Assembly: GCA_963733935.1 (NCBI GenBank)
Contig: CAVTEQ010000018.1
Span: 62,001 to 126,000 of the forward strand
From: JAHFUA01 sp963733935
GTDB lineage: Bacteria; Acidobacteriota; Terriglobia; Terriglobales; Acidobacteriaceae
DNA length: 64,000 nucleotides
Direction: 5' to 3'
This document shows, in pieces, positions 1 to 9,191 of this stretch. The notes beneath the pieces were generated by a model. The model did not search any database. It saw nothing but the letters and a program-made list of their open reading frames with translations, and was not told where the DNA came from. Position numbers and translations under genes: made by a program. Numbering within the stretch: the stretch's first letter is position 1; every line of letters starts with the position of its first letter.

Positions 1-113
1 GGGCCATCTATTCCCGATACTGAGCATCCGGGTCGATAGCGGTTCGTGCGAACAAAAAGCGAATAATTGTGCTAAGATGCTGGCTGGAATTTTTCTGGCG
101 CGGGAGCGAATAG

Positions 114-320
114 ATGGTCCCGGGCAAGGTGCTGCGGTTTCCAATTCGCCAACCCGAGTTGTTCACGCCGGAAATCAATCGCGAGGCGCTGAACACGGGC
201 GAACTTAATCGCGTTCTCTATGCTGCCATTCGGGCTCTGCCCTATGTGCAGGATCCGCGATGCCAGGAAGAACTGAAACGCGCCCTCTGCGAGTTGCTCC
301 AGGACGGAGACGCAGCGTAA
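114..320 (+). CDS. Small hypothetical protein, 68 aa
   Basis: I do not recognise this gene. It encodes a 68-residue soluble protein with no signal peptide, no membrane segment and no cysteine pair pattern. The first third is basic and proline-containing, and the remainder is helix-forming (LNRVLYAAIRALPYV, ELKRALCELLQ). It starts with ATG after a purine-rich stretch (GGAGCGAAT) suitable as a ribosome binding site. It is the first gene that can be read in the window and is followed by a secreted hypothetical on the same strand. Its reality rests on the start context and the plausible composition only. Confidence 0.5.
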   Translation: MVPGKVLRFPIRQPELFTPEINREALNTGELNRVLYAAIRALPYVQDPRCQEELKRALCELLQDGDAA

Positions 321-441
321 GGCTTCGTACTCCGCACACACCGCCCGCTAGTACCTCGTACGTTCGATACCGCCCGACTCTGGTTGGGCAATATTGTGCT
401 CAAAGGATCAGTGCGAACATTCGCACATACGTGAGGTACAA

Positions 442-903
442 ATGGCTCTCCGTTTGAGGCAGCTCGTCTGGGTAGTATCGTGCGTTCTAGTGGTTCTCGT
501 CAGCAGAGGATCCTTTGCAGCACAACCCACTAGGCCTATGATCTTCATCGAGGCGCAGAACGGTTTTGACACCTACCTGGCAGCCGCGATTGCCAAGAAG
601 CAAGTTCCTGCAGACGTTGTGTCTGATGGGTCTAAAGCCGCCTACATTCTTAAGGCTTCCGAGGTAGAGGAAAAGAAAGAGTCGACAGGCAGTAAGGTGA
701 CCCGTTGTCTGTTTCTATACTGTGCTGGAATCGAGGATAAAGCAGATGTATCAGTGCAGCTCATAGACCCGGGATCGTCCAAAGTAGTCTGGGCCTATTC
801 AGTAAACAAGCAACGTGGCCATAAGAACCAGCAGGCGATGGCGGAAGCCGTCGCGAAACACCTAAAAGAGTACCTTTCGAAGCCTCGGCCGGCCGGACAG
901 TGA
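442..903 (+). CDS. Secreted hypothetical protein, about 153 aa
   Basis: This is probably an exported protein. The chosen ATG at 442 gives a basic N-terminus and a hydrophobic stretch (LVWVVSCVLVVLVSRGSFA) ending in an Ala-rich cleavage site. An in-frame start 48 bases earlier would put 16 polar residues before the signal peptide. The mature part has the pattern of a small beta/alpha domain: IFIEAQNGFDTYLAAAI, a CLFLYC pair, then VSVQLIDPGSSKVVWAYSV. The wording VQLIDPxSxxVVWAYSV recurs in acidobacterial secreted hypotheticals as I remember them, which is not verifiable here. The 3' end overlaps the convergent minus-strand gene by 42 bases. Confidence 0.7.
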   Translation: MALRLRQLVWVVSCVLVVLVSRGSFAAQPTRPMIFIEAQNGFDTYLAAAIAKKQVPADVVSDGSKAAYILKASEVEEKKESTGSKVTRCLFLYCAGIEDKADVSVQLIDPGSSKVVWAYSVNKQRGHKNQQAMAEAVAKHLKEYLSKPRPAGQ

Positions 904-1395
904 AAACCGTTGCCTCGAGTCTCCGCGAAACCAAGTCCAACGGATTCCTCGCCGTGGGATGTTTTCCTCGATACCGTTGAGTACGCGATATAGGGTGCTC
1001 CTGTGTTCTGGACCGAAGTCATCGAAGACAGTGGCCAAGCCATGCGTGGTCCCGTATGCGTTTCGAGCGCCGGCCTTCTCTGCAAGGCGTTGAAGTTGAT
1101 ACTCGATACGGGTGCTGTCGATAGGACTGTCAAGCAGCTGTTCCCTTGTCCGCAAATCCGCCAGTTGCTTTCTCAATTGCCCAATTGCGCTCACCTGCAT
1201 ATTCCTCACATACTCGGGGTTTTGTGTTAGCGGCATGCTACTGGGGTAGCCTTTTAGACTGCTGGGGTCCGTAGGGTTCCATCTTTCCAGTTGAAAAATC
1301 CTTAGTCGAATGCGATAGCACCGCTTGCAGAATCCCTTTGCATGTAATGGTAGTCGTGACGTTCCGCAGTTAGCGCAGCACTTTCCCTCAACCAT
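862..1395 (-). CDS. Hypothetical protein with N-terminal CxxC zinc-finger-like motif
   Basis: This 177-residue protein begins with four clustered cysteines in two CxxC pairs (CCANC, then CKRC about 14 residues later). They are followed by a basic stretch (YRIRLRIFQLERW), as in a small treble-clef or zinc-ribbon DNA/RNA-binding module. The middle is predicted helical and charged. The C-terminus is rich in Arg. The tail overlaps the convergent gene ending at 903, so the true protein could be read through to an accidental stop. I cannot assign a function. A nucleic-acid-binding role is inference from the Cys pattern and the basic charge. Confidence 0.5.
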   Translation of the reverse strand: MVEGKCCANCGTSRLPLHAKGFCKRCYRIRLRIFQLERWNPTDPSSLKGYPSSMPLTQNPEYVRNMQVSAIGQLRKQLADLRTREQLLDSPIDSTRIEYQLQRLAEKAGARNAYGTTHGLATVFDDFGPEHRSTLYRVLNGIEENIPRRGIRWTWFRGDSRQRFSLSGRPRLRKVLF

Positions 1396-1440
1396 GTTAA
1401 AACTCCTCCGACGAGAGTGGTTCTAGCCAGGCCTCCCGCG

Positions 1441-2691
1441 CTACTCCGCCGTGAAGTAATCCACCGTGACCGGGCTTTCAAACAGGGAATAATCGCGGGT
1501 GACGACGGTGATGCCGGCGTCGGTGACGAAGTAGCGTTCCTTGTCGGCTTCGGGGTCGAAGCCGATGACGGTACCCTCGGGGATGTGCACGTCGCGGTCG
1601 ATGATGGAGCGGCGGATGCGGCAGTGCCGTCCGACGTTGACGTGCGAAAAGATGATCGACGATTCCACGTCGGAATAAGAGTTGATGCGCACGTCGGGGG
1701 AGACAATGCTGTTGCGTACCATGCCCCCGGAGATGATGCAGCCGGCCGAAACGATGGAGTCGACGGCCATGCCCATGCGTCCGGGCTCGCCGAAGACGAA
1801 CTTGGCCGGCGGATACTGCCGCTGGTGGGTGCGGATGGGCCAGGCCTTGTCGTAGAGGTTGAACACCGGCGTCACCGACACCAGGTCCATGTTGGCCTCG
1901 TACAACGACTCCAGCGTGCCCACGTCGCGCCAATAGAGCGCCTCTTTCTTGTTTTCGTCCACAAAGTTGAAGGAGTAGACGTGGTACTCCTCTGCCATGC
2001 GCGGCAGGATGTCCTTGCCGAAATCGTGCGACGAGTTGGGGTCTTCGGCGTCCTTGAGCAGGACCGGGATGAGCACGTCGGTGTTGAACAGGTAGACGCC
2101 CATCGAAGCCGAGACCAGGCGCGGATTGTAGGGCGAGCGCGTGTCGGTGCGCTGAGGCTTCTCCTCAAAGCCCACGATGCGGCCGTCGCGGTCGACATCC
2201 ACCACCCCGAAGCGGTAGGTTTCGCTGGGGTCGATGAGGATCGTCGCCAGCGTGACGTCGGCGCTCGAGGCGCGATGCTGGTCGAGCATCAGCCCGTAGT
2301 TCATCTTGTAGATGTGATCGCCCGAGAGGATCAGCACGTGCTTGGGCTGCTCGGCGCCAATCGAGTAAATGTTCTGGTAGACGGCGTCGGCGGTGCCCAG
2401 GTACCAGTTCTCGCTCACCCGCTTCATGGGCGGCAGGATCTCGATGAACTCGCCCAGGTCGCGGGCCACGATGTTCCAGCCTTCGCGGATGTGGCGGTTG
2501 AGCGACAGCGCCTTGTACTGGGTAAGGATGTAAACGTGGCGCAGGTCGGAGTTGATGCAGTTGGAGAGCGTGATGTCGATGATGCGGTAGTTGCCGCCGA
2601 AAGTGACCGCCGGCTTGGCGCGGTCGCGGGTCAAGGGATACAGGCGCTCCCCTGCTCCTCCGGCCAGCAGCACTCCCAGCGTGTCTTTCAT
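1441..2691 (-). CDS. glgC: Glucose-1-phosphate adenylyltransferase
   Basis: GlgC makes ADP-glucose from ATP and glucose-1-phosphate, the committed step of bacterial glycogen synthesis, in the cytosol. The 416-residue product matches the usual length. The N-terminus carries the pyrophosphorylase signature LLAGGAGERLYPLTRDRAKP, followed by FGGNYRIIDITLSNCINS. The ILSGDHIYKMNY segment contains the catalytic Asp region, and GFEEKPQ and SHDFGKDILP are also typical. The C-terminal third shows the left-handed beta-helix style hexapeptides (GGMVRNSIVSPDVRI, HCRIRRSIIDRDVHI) that form the allosteric half. No other glycogen gene adjoins it. A palindromic repeat lies just upstream. Confidence 0.96.
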   Translation of the reverse strand: MKDTLGVLLAGGAGERLYPLTRDRAKPAVTFGGNYRIIDITLSNCINSDLRHVYILTQYKALSLNRHIREGWNIVARDLGEFIEILPPMKRVSENWYLGTADAVYQNIYSIGAEQPKHVLILSGDHIYKMNYGLMLDQHRASSADVTLATILIDPSETYRFGVVDVDRDGRIVGFEEKPQRTDTRSPYNPRLVSASMGVYLFNTDVLIPVLLKDAEDPNSSHDFGKDILPRMAEEYHVYSFNFVDENKKEALYWRDVGTLESLYEANMDLVSVTPVFNLYDKAWPIRTHQRQYPPAKFVFGEPGRMGMAVDSIVSAGCIISGGMVRNSIVSPDVRINSYSDVESSIIFSHVNVGRHCRIRRSIIDRDVHIPEGTVIGFDPEADKERYFVTDAGITVVTRDYSLFESPVTVDYFTAE

Positions 2692-2747
2692 CGGCGTTTG
2701 TCGGCGTCGCCAGCGAGCGACGAATCAAAGATGGTAGCAGAAAAGAG

Positions 2748-2869
2748 AGTAGCGAGTACCGAGTCGCGAGTACCGAGTTACTCGCAAGAATGAGGCTCGT
2801 TGACCTCGATTTGTTGTGCTTCTACTCTTCCTGCAGAGAGACCTACTCGGTACTCGCAACTCGCTACTA
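2748..2869. repeat. Palindromic repeat, family F1 (CGAGTACCGAGT arms)
   Basis: The left arm (2748-2779) is built from near-tandem copies of GCGAGTACCGAGT, and the right arm (2841-2868) carries the inverted version CTCGGTACTCGCAACTCGC. About 60 bases of unrelated sequence separate the arms. The right arm runs into the stop codon of the minus-strand gene 2867-3151. The same family occurs at 50283-50458 and 58003-58145. Confidence 0.8.
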
Positions 2870-3151
2870 TTTGTCGACGCTGATCTTGAGCGACTTCAGA
2901 AACTTCTGGTCGTTGGCGTTGATTGTGAACTCGGCTTCCCGCCGCGTGGCGGACCCACCCGTGCCGGGTTTGCTGGCGCTCTCCTCGTCGTCGTGGCGGT
3001 TGAAGCCGATCGTGGCTTCCAGTACCAGGAAGACGTCGTAGCCGCCGGCTTTGATTCTGGAGATAACTTCGGCGATGGGCTCGGATTCGGACAGGGACTC
3101 GTTGATAGCTTCGCCGAGTTCCTTCATAAGCTGCTTCAGTTTGTCGTCCAC
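2867..3151 (-). CDS. Hypothetical protein, 94 aa
   Basis: I do not recognise this gene. The GTG at 3151 is preferred because GGGAGGG lies just upstream. A longer ATG-initiated reading from 3307 adds 52 residues of low-complexity Pro/Ser/Arg sequence that do not look like protein. The product starts with an acidic amphipathic helix (DDKLKQLMKELGEAINESL), then a short segment with strand character (YDVFLVLEATIGF), a polar linker (DDEESASKPGTGG), and a C-terminal strand and helix (EAEFTINANDQKFLKSLKI). It has no signal peptide or membrane segment. Its stop codon sits at the edge of a palindromic repeat. Confidence 0.6.
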   Translation of the reverse strand: MDDKLKQLMKELGEAINESLSESEPIAEVISRIKAGGYDVFLVLEATIGFNRHDDEESASKPGTGGSATRREAEFTINANDQKFLKSLKISVDK

Positions 3152-3348
3152 GTGCCCTCCCCTCGCCAGCGACCTCCAGCCGAGACTATCACTTTCGGCG
3201 GGCAGTTGTTTAGATGCAGGGAAGGGGCCCGAAGATAGGGAGAAACCCCGCAGCGGGGGCCGGTGGTGGGAGCTACAGAAGGGCTTGAACTCCGGAGCGC
3301 GGGTCAAACTCGAACCTCACGCTCCGGAGACGGTCTTGCCGCAATCGA

Positions 3349-4254
3349 TCAAAAAGCGTAGGACATCTGCACGCCGACCTGGTGCCGGGCCTGCAGATCG
3401 ACGCCAGGCATGACCTTTCCGGCGATCTGGGCCAGGCCCACGTCGAAGTTCACCTTGTACTTCGCCGGCGGGATGAAGCGCACGGCGTACGTGAGGGTGG
3501 TGGGAATATTCAGAGTGGGAAAGTCCAGTGGATGATGCGGCTGCTGCGCCACCTCGGAGGCAAGGATGAGCGTGCTGTGGTGCGGCGCCTTGAAAACGAA
3601 GGCGGCCGAGCCAAAAGCGCGCGCCTCCCAATCGGGCGCGTTCCCGCCCATGCCCCAAAGGACGGCGTCGGTGCCGCGGACCCCGCCACTGAGAATTACC
3701 GGAATCGGCTTCAGCGGAATGAACTTGGTGGCCACCACGTAGATGTCACCATCAGCCTTGCCGCTCACATGTGCGGGATCAACCGCAGACCCTTCTACCC
3801 AGTTGCCGACGTTGCGGACATTGGGCCGGAACACAAATCCTGTGGAGATCGCCGGAACCCACTTGTGGCTTCCATAGTTCTCGCGCACCACATTGACTTT
3901 GCCGTTGAAGATGTCGAAACCGTTCTGCCACAGCGGACTGATGTCCGGGTTGCCGCCAAAGACATGAAATTCGTGCGTGTAGCCGAATTCCAGGCGCTTG
4001 CCCACGCCGACCTCGATCGAGGCCTCATGGAAATCACCGATTACCGGACCGGCGTTCAGATAGTGATAAGCCACGACCGGGTGAATCTTCTGGCCTTCGG
4101 CGGACGCCGTGTAGGCCAGCGGAGTGACGAATATGCCGGTTTCACCTTCCCAGCCCAAGCCCTGTGCGTGCAGGCGCGGGCCCAGCACTAGCGCCAAGCC
4201 AACGACCATTGCAACGAAAGTAAGCCAACCTTTAAATCTCTTGAATGAATCCAT
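3349..4254 (-). CDS. Putative outer-membrane beta-barrel protein, 301 aa
   Basis: The product looks like an exported beta-barrel. From the ATG at 4254 it has a clear signal peptide (KGWLTFVAMVVGLALVLGP, then HAQ). The mature chain alternates aromatic and hydrophobic residues in strand-like blocks (VVAYHYLNAG, LEFGYTHEFHVFGG, IYVVATKFIPLKPIPVILSG, TLTYAVRFIPPAKYKVNFDV). It ends in the sequence QMSYAF, and a terminal Phe is the usual signal for BAM-dependent insertion. GGGAG lies upstream of this start; the upstream in-frame ATG at 4338 would place 28 polar residues before the signal peptide. The substrate is unknown, and I cannot name a family with confidence. Confidence 0.75.
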   Translation of the reverse strand: MDSFKRFKGWLTFVAMVVGLALVLGPRLHAQGLGWEGETGIFVTPLAYTASAEGQKIHPVVAYHYLNAGPVIGDFHEASIEVGVGKRLEFGYTHEFHVFGGNPDISPLWQNGFDIFNGKVNVVRENYGSHKWVPAISTGFVFRPNVRNVGNWVEGSAVDPAHVSGKADGDIYVVATKFIPLKPIPVILSGGVRGTDAVLWGMGGNAPDWEARAFGSAAFVFKAPHHSTLILASEVAQQPHHPLDFPTLNIPTTLTYAVRFIPPAKYKVNFDVGLAQIAGKVMPGVDLQARHQVGVQMSYAF

Positions 4255-4499
4255 GTCGAATCCAGCTCCCATATTGAAAGTAACGTCCCAATGCGCCGTC
4301 ATGGCGTTGGGCGTGTAAGGCGTTATCGGCACGGACATCGATGATCTTCAACGTCGCCGCGGATAACTCAGGAGACCAAAAAGGGACTGCAAATTCCATT
4401 TACAAAGCGCGGGATGGTGAAAAGCGTGGAGGGTCTGGACCGCCGATCTTCACTGGGGCATGAGAAAGGGAGACTCTTCCCAGCCTGTATAATCGGCCT

Positions 4500-4847
4500 A
4501 TGGCGCAGCTTTCCACCTCGCGTCGACGCGGCTTTCGCTGGGGATGGTTGAGCGCGGCCGCAGCCCATGCCAGCGGCAACATGGTGCGGAAGAGCCGGAC
4601 CGTGAATGCCCTCGGCTCGGCGGCCCGGGTCACACTGCGCTCCGTCACCAAAGTGGGTCATGTGCTCTGGCTGGAAGTAACCGGCTTGTTTTTTGTAGCT
4701 TTCGGGGTGATTGGAAGCCTGGCCGCCTGGCACGAATACTCGAAGCACCGGATTGTTTCCGCCCGCTTCGCCGCCGCAATATGTTTTATGGTTCTGTTTG
4801 CCTGGTTCGGCTTGAGTTCATTCTATCGGGCGCGACGGAAGGCGTGA
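4500..4847 (+). CDS. Small inner-membrane protein, 115 aa
   Basis: This basic N-terminal protein has two predicted membrane helices, VLWLEVTGLFFVAFGVIGSL and FAAAICFMVLFAWFGLSSFY, separated by a short charged loop (HEYSKHRIVSAR), and ends in RARRKA. The roughly 50-residue cytosolic N-terminus is rich in Arg and Ser. It lies 26 bases before the methylmalonyl-CoA mutase gene on the same strand and may be co-transcribed with it. I recognise it only as the type of small conserved membrane protein found upstream of various acidobacterial operons, which is weak evidence. Confidence 0.65.
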   Translation: MAQLSTSRRRGFRWGWLSAAAAHASGNMVRKSRTVNALGSAARVTLRSVTKVGHVLWLEVTGLFFVAFGVIGSLAAWHEYSKHRIVSARFAAAICFMVLFAWFGLSSFYRARRKA

Positions 4848-4873
4848 GCTGAGCCCGTCGGAAGGCAGCTCCC

Positions 4874-6493
<1,620 letters not shown>

Positions 6494-6562
6494 TAGTTTC
6501 TCGTTTCTAGTTTCTCGGAAGAAGCTTCTGCCGAGAAACGAGAAACAAGGAACTAGAAACTC
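6494..6562. repeat. Palindromic repeat, family F2 (TTTCTCGTTTCTAG arms)
   Basis: The left arm AGTTTCTCGTTTCTAGTTTC and the right arm GAAACGAGAAACAAGGAAC flank a short AGAAGCTTCT core. It begins directly after the mutA stop codon and covers the stop codon of the convergent GNAT gene (6553-6555). It could act as a bidirectional terminator, although the arms are not followed by a T-run. A half copy lies at 7143-7186. Confidence 0.8.
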
Positions 6563-7113
6563 GTCCGCATTATAGGCCTCGTTTTCGACCGCCTTGCCAC
6601 CTCTTTGAATCCCGCCTTGCGAAATGCCGAGAAGAGGCCTGCATACACGAACGCATCGGCAGTCGTCTTCTTCGTCTCGTGCGGATAGCCCTCGACGATC
6701 TTTGCGCCGCGAGCGCGGGCGAAGGCAACAGCAGCCTTCAACAGCTCGGTCGAAAGTCCCTGACGCCGAAATCCGCGGGCGATAAACAAGCAGCTCACCG
6801 ACCACACTGGCTGGTCGTCCACCGGCTGGAGAATGCGGCTGCTGCTGAGCCTGGGATACTGCTCGCGCGGCGCCACGGCGCACCAGCCGACGGGTTCGCC
6901 ATCGGCATAGGCCAGCACGCCCGGCTCGGCGCCGGCGCGGACTATCTTGCGGAATGCCTTGCGATTGCCCTCGCCCTGGCCGCGATTCCAGTCTGCGCGG
7001 CTGAGCCGCCACCACATGCACCAGCATCCGGCGCACGCGCCGCGCGGCCCGAACAGGCGCTCGAGGTCGGGCCAGCGGTCGGGTGTGAGCGGATGAAAGG
7101 AGAGTCTGCTCAT
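6553..7113 (-). CDS. GNAT-family N-acetyltransferase, 186 aa
   Basis: This is an acetyl-CoA-dependent acyltransferase of unknown substrate. After the ATG at 7113 the protein shows the GNAT order: an N-terminal strand/helix (LSFHPLTPDRWPDLERLF), a Cys-containing insert (CAGCWCMWWRL), a central strand (GVLAYADGEPVGWCAVAPR), the motif A region VSCLFIARGFRRQGLSTELL, whose RGFRRQGLS is the acetyl-CoA pyrophosphate loop, and a C-terminal strand/helix. The CxxCWCxxW insert near residue 30 is characteristic of a subgroup of GNAT proteins annotated only generically. AAAGGAGAG-like purines precede the start. The last residues are encoded by the palindrome shared with mutA. Confidence 0.85.
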   Translation of the reverse strand: MSRLSFHPLTPDRWPDLERLFGPRGACAGCWCMWWRLSRADWNRGQGEGNRKAFRKIVRAGAEPGVLAYADGEPVGWCAVAPREQYPRLSSSRILQPVDDQPVWSVSCLFIARGFRRQGLSTELLKAAVAFARARGAKIVEGYPHETKKTTADAFVYAGLFSAFRKAGFKEVARRSKTRPIMRTSF

Positions 7114-7142
7114 GCGCGACAAGTCTATGGGCGCGCCAAAGC

Positions 7143-7186
7143 TTCTGTCGAGAAACAAGAAACGAGAAACCAGGAACTGATTTCTA
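7143..7186. repeat. Half copy of palindromic repeat family F2
   Basis: TCTGTCGAGAAACAAGAAAC continues as GAGAAACCAGGAAC and ends in TTTCTAG. It matches one arm of the palindrome at 6494-6562. It overlaps the stop codon of the Cys-rich small gene and lies between that gene and the GNAT gene. Confidence 0.65.
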
Positions 7187-7345
7187 GCTTTGCGCCTGCA
7201 GGTCGCAGACCTCGCGGCACAGCAGGCAGTAATACTGGCCATCCTCGCAGAGGCGGACTTGGTCCCAGCCCTGGCAGAGAATGCAGAAGTGTTCGCACTC
7301 GCACTGCTTCTCTTCCCGGTCGCATTGCGCGCAGAGGAAGGCCAT
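7184..7345 (-). CDS. Cysteine-rich microprotein, 53 aa, probable zinc binder
   Basis: This open frame translates from ATG at 7345 to TAG at 7184-7186. The 53 residues contain ten cysteines, at positions 5, 8, 15, 17, 21, 24, 33, 40, 43 and 47. They form CAQC, CECEHFCILC, LCEDGQYYCLLC and REVC blocks, that is, several CxxC pairs suited to two metal sites. The protein is acidic, with no signal peptide or membrane segment. The codon frame shows strong third-position GC and no rare interruptions, which supports a real gene. It precedes the GNAT gene in the same direction, about 70 bases from its start. No SD is obvious. Function unknown. Confidence 0.7.
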   Translation of the reverse strand: MAFLCAQCDREEKQCECEHFCILCQGWDQVRLCEDGQYYCLLCREVCDLQAQS

Positions 7346-7483
7346 GCGCCGAGAGTAGCGCGGTTGGCCGCCCGGCTCAAGTGACCACAGTCACGGCCCG
7401 GTGTGCAGCGTTGACCCCGCCCAAAGTCGATGGTAACTTGTTTCGTTCCGCCGACTTCGCTTGCTCGTAGAGGAAGGTCTTTC

Positions 7484-8626
7484 TTGTCGCCATTGGCTGA
7501 GGCTAGCCCGACCCTGCGAAAAACAGCGCTCAACCCAGTCCATCGCCAGATGGGCGCGAGGATGGTTGATTTCGGCGGCTGGGACATGCCGGTGGAGTAT
7601 CCCGCGACCGGCGGCGTGCTGGCCGAGCACCTGGCGGTGCGCACCGGCGTGGGCATCTTCGACGTCAGCCACATGGGCGACATCCGCTTCACCGGTACGC
7701 AGGCCCTGGATGCCGTGCAGCACATCTCGATGAACGATGCTTCGCGGCTCGTGCCCGGCCAGGCGCACTACTCGGCGATGCTTTATCCGGAGGGAACATT
7801 CGTGGACGACATCATCGTCCACAAGCTCGCCGACCAGCATTATTTGTTCGTCATCAACGCCGGCACGCGCGAGAAGGATGTTGGCTGGGTGGAAGAGAAT
7901 GTCCACGGGTTCCGCTGCAAGGCGGAGAACGCGAGCGACGATTACACCCAGATCGCTATCCAGGGCCCGCAAGCACAGGCGTTGCTCCAGAAGCTGACCG
8001 ACGCCGATCTGGCGCAGATCAAGAACTACTGGTTTATCTTCGGCACGGTCTGCGGGCTGAAGGACACCATGATCGCGCGCACAGGCTATACCGGCGAGGA
8101 CGGCTTCGAAATCTACATCCCCGCCGATCCGCAGACTAGCGCGCGCGTGTGGCACGAGGTGCTGGGGGCGGGCAAAGAGTTCGGGGCGATCCCGTGCGGC
8201 CTGGGCGCGCGCAATACGCTGCGACTGGAAGCCAAGATGGCGCTGTATGGTCACGAAATCTCGGAGAAGATCAACGTCTTCGAAGCCGGCCTGGAGCGCT
8301 GGTGCAAGCTGGAGAAGCCGGAGTTCATCGGCAAGCCGGCGCTGGAGAAGATCAAGGAGCGCGGCGTCAAGCGCACGCTGGTAGGGCTGGAAATGATTGA
8401 ACGCGGCATCGCGCGCGACGGCTATCCTATCGTGGAAGAGGATGGCGCTGCGATTGGCTGCGTGACCAGCGGTTCGCTTGCGCCTTTCCTGAAGAAGAAC
8501 ATCGCGCTTGCCTATGTTCCGCCCGCGAAGGCGGAGATCGGAACGGTGTTGAACGTGGAAATCCGCGGGCAGAGGGTGAAAGCCAAGGTTGTGCCGACGC
8601 CGTTCTATAAACGGCCCAAAAAATAA
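7484..8626 (+). CDS. gcvT: Aminomethyltransferase (glycine cleavage system T protein)
   Basis: GcvT transfers the methylene group from the aminomethyl-lipoyl arm of GcvH to tetrahydrofolate and releases ammonia. Diagnostic segments are MGARMVDFGGWDMPVEYP, VGIFDVSHMGDIRFTG with the conserved Asp/His, GTFVDDIIVHKLADQHY, IAIQGPQAQALLQKL, RTGYTGEDGFEIYI and RNTLRLEAKMALYGHE. I chose the TTG at 7484 because AGGAAGG lies 6-7 bases upstream; an ATG at 7430 in the same frame lacks a good SD and adds a poorly conserved leader. It is the first gene of gcvT-H-PA-PB. I saw no glycine-riboswitch core upstream. Confidence 0.94.
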   Translation: MSPLAEASPTLRKTALNPVHRQMGARMVDFGGWDMPVEYPATGGVLAEHLAVRTGVGIFDVSHMGDIRFTGTQALDAVQHISMNDASRLVPGQAHYSAMLYPEGTFVDDIIVHKLADQHYLFVINAGTREKDVGWVEENVHGFRCKAENASDDYTQIAIQGPQAQALLQKLTDADLAQIKNYWFIFGTVCGLKDTMIARTGYTGEDGFEIYIPADPQTSARVWHEVLGAGKEFGAIPCGLGARNTLRLEAKMALYGHEISEKINVFEAGLERWCKLEKPEFIGKPALEKIKERGVKRTLVGLEMIERGIARDGYPIVEEDGAAIGCVTSGSLAPFLKKNIALAYVPPAKAEIGTVLNVEIRGQRVKAKVVPTPFYKRPKK

Positions 8627-8636
8627 GTAAGAGGCA

Positions 8637-8690
8637 CGGCGGCAAGATGCCGCCGCGACAGCCGGCGGGACGCCGGCGCTACGAGAGAGA
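8637..8690. repeat. Palindromic repeat, family F12 (GCCGGCGGGACGCCGGC)
   Basis: Two adjoining hairpins, GGCGGCAAGATGCCGCC and GCCGGCGGGACGCCGGC, fill the gcvT-gcvH gap and end immediately before the GAGAGAAAG ribosome binding site of gcvH. This is an intra-operon position, so strong termination is unlikely. Confidence 0.75.
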
Positions 8691-8693
8691 AAG

Positions 8694-9077
8694 ATGAACT
8701 ATCCCAGCGAGCTGAAGTACACCAAAGACGACGAATGGCTGAAGACCGACGGCGACACCGGCGCGATCGGCATCACCGACTACGCCCAGAATGCGCTCGG
8801 CGACATCGTGTTCGTCGAACTGCCCAAAGTCGGCGCCGAGGTCACAGCCGGCAAGCCCTTCGGCACGGTAGAGTCCGTAAAGGCGGTCTCCGAACTGTTT
8901 GCCCCCGTCAGCGGCACGGTTACCGCCATCAACGAAGAGCTGGCGACGGCGCCCGAGAAGGTCAACCAGGATCCCTATGGCGCCTGGATGGTCAAAGTCA
9001 AGCTGAAGGACCAGGGCGAGGCCGGCAAGCTGATGTCATCCGCGGACTATGAAAAATACGCTTCGGAGCGAGGCTAG
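8694..9077 (+). CDS. gcvH: Glycine cleavage system H protein (lipoyl carrier)
   Basis: GcvH carries the lipoyl arm that shuttles the aminomethyl group between the P, T and L proteins. At 127 residues it is of normal length. It shows YTKDDEWL near the N-terminus, GITDYAQNALGDIVFVELP, and the lipoylation context GTVESVKAVSELFAPVSG, with the Lys of ESVKAVSE as modification site. VNQDPYGAWMVKVKL follows and the C-terminal helix has SSADYEKYA. GAGAGAAAG precedes the ATG. It sits between gcvT and gcvPA, separated from each by a palindromic repeat. Confidence 0.96.
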   Translation: MNYPSELKYTKDDEWLKTDGDTGAIGITDYAQNALGDIVFVELPKVGAEVTAGKPFGTVESVKAVSELFAPVSGTVTAINEELATAPEKVNQDPYGAWMVKVKLKDQGEAGKLMSSADYEKYASERG

Positions 9078-9080
9078 AGG

Positions 9081-9180
9081 ATTTAGTAATTGTGTAATTT
9101 GGTAATTGGGTAATCGAACCGCCACCCGCGACGCATCGCCGGTTCTCAATTACCAATTACGAAATTACCAAATTACTCAA
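9081..9180. repeat. Palindromic repeat, family F3 (AATTACCAAATTA arms)
   Basis: The AT-rich left arm (TTTAGTAATTGTGTAATTTG, then GTAATTGGGTAAT) and the inverted right arm (CAATTACCAATTACGAAATT, then ACCAAATTACT) enclose a GC-rich core. It fills the gcvH-gcvPA gap. The low GC of the arms contrasts with the surroundings. Confidence 0.8.
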
Positions 9181-9191
9181 TCGGTGTACCC

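Noticed and set aside
1417..2793. Long plus-strand open frame (458 codons) opposite glgC
   Set aside because: It is the antisense shadow of glgC: its translation is dominated by Val/Asp/Gly/His repeats typical of reverse-complement GC-rich codons, while the minus strand matches GlgC motifs throughout.
7346..7483. Possible glycine riboswitch upstream of gcvT
   Set aside because: I looked for the GGAGAG and paired aptamer cores and found none; the leader is also too short for the tandem aptamer.
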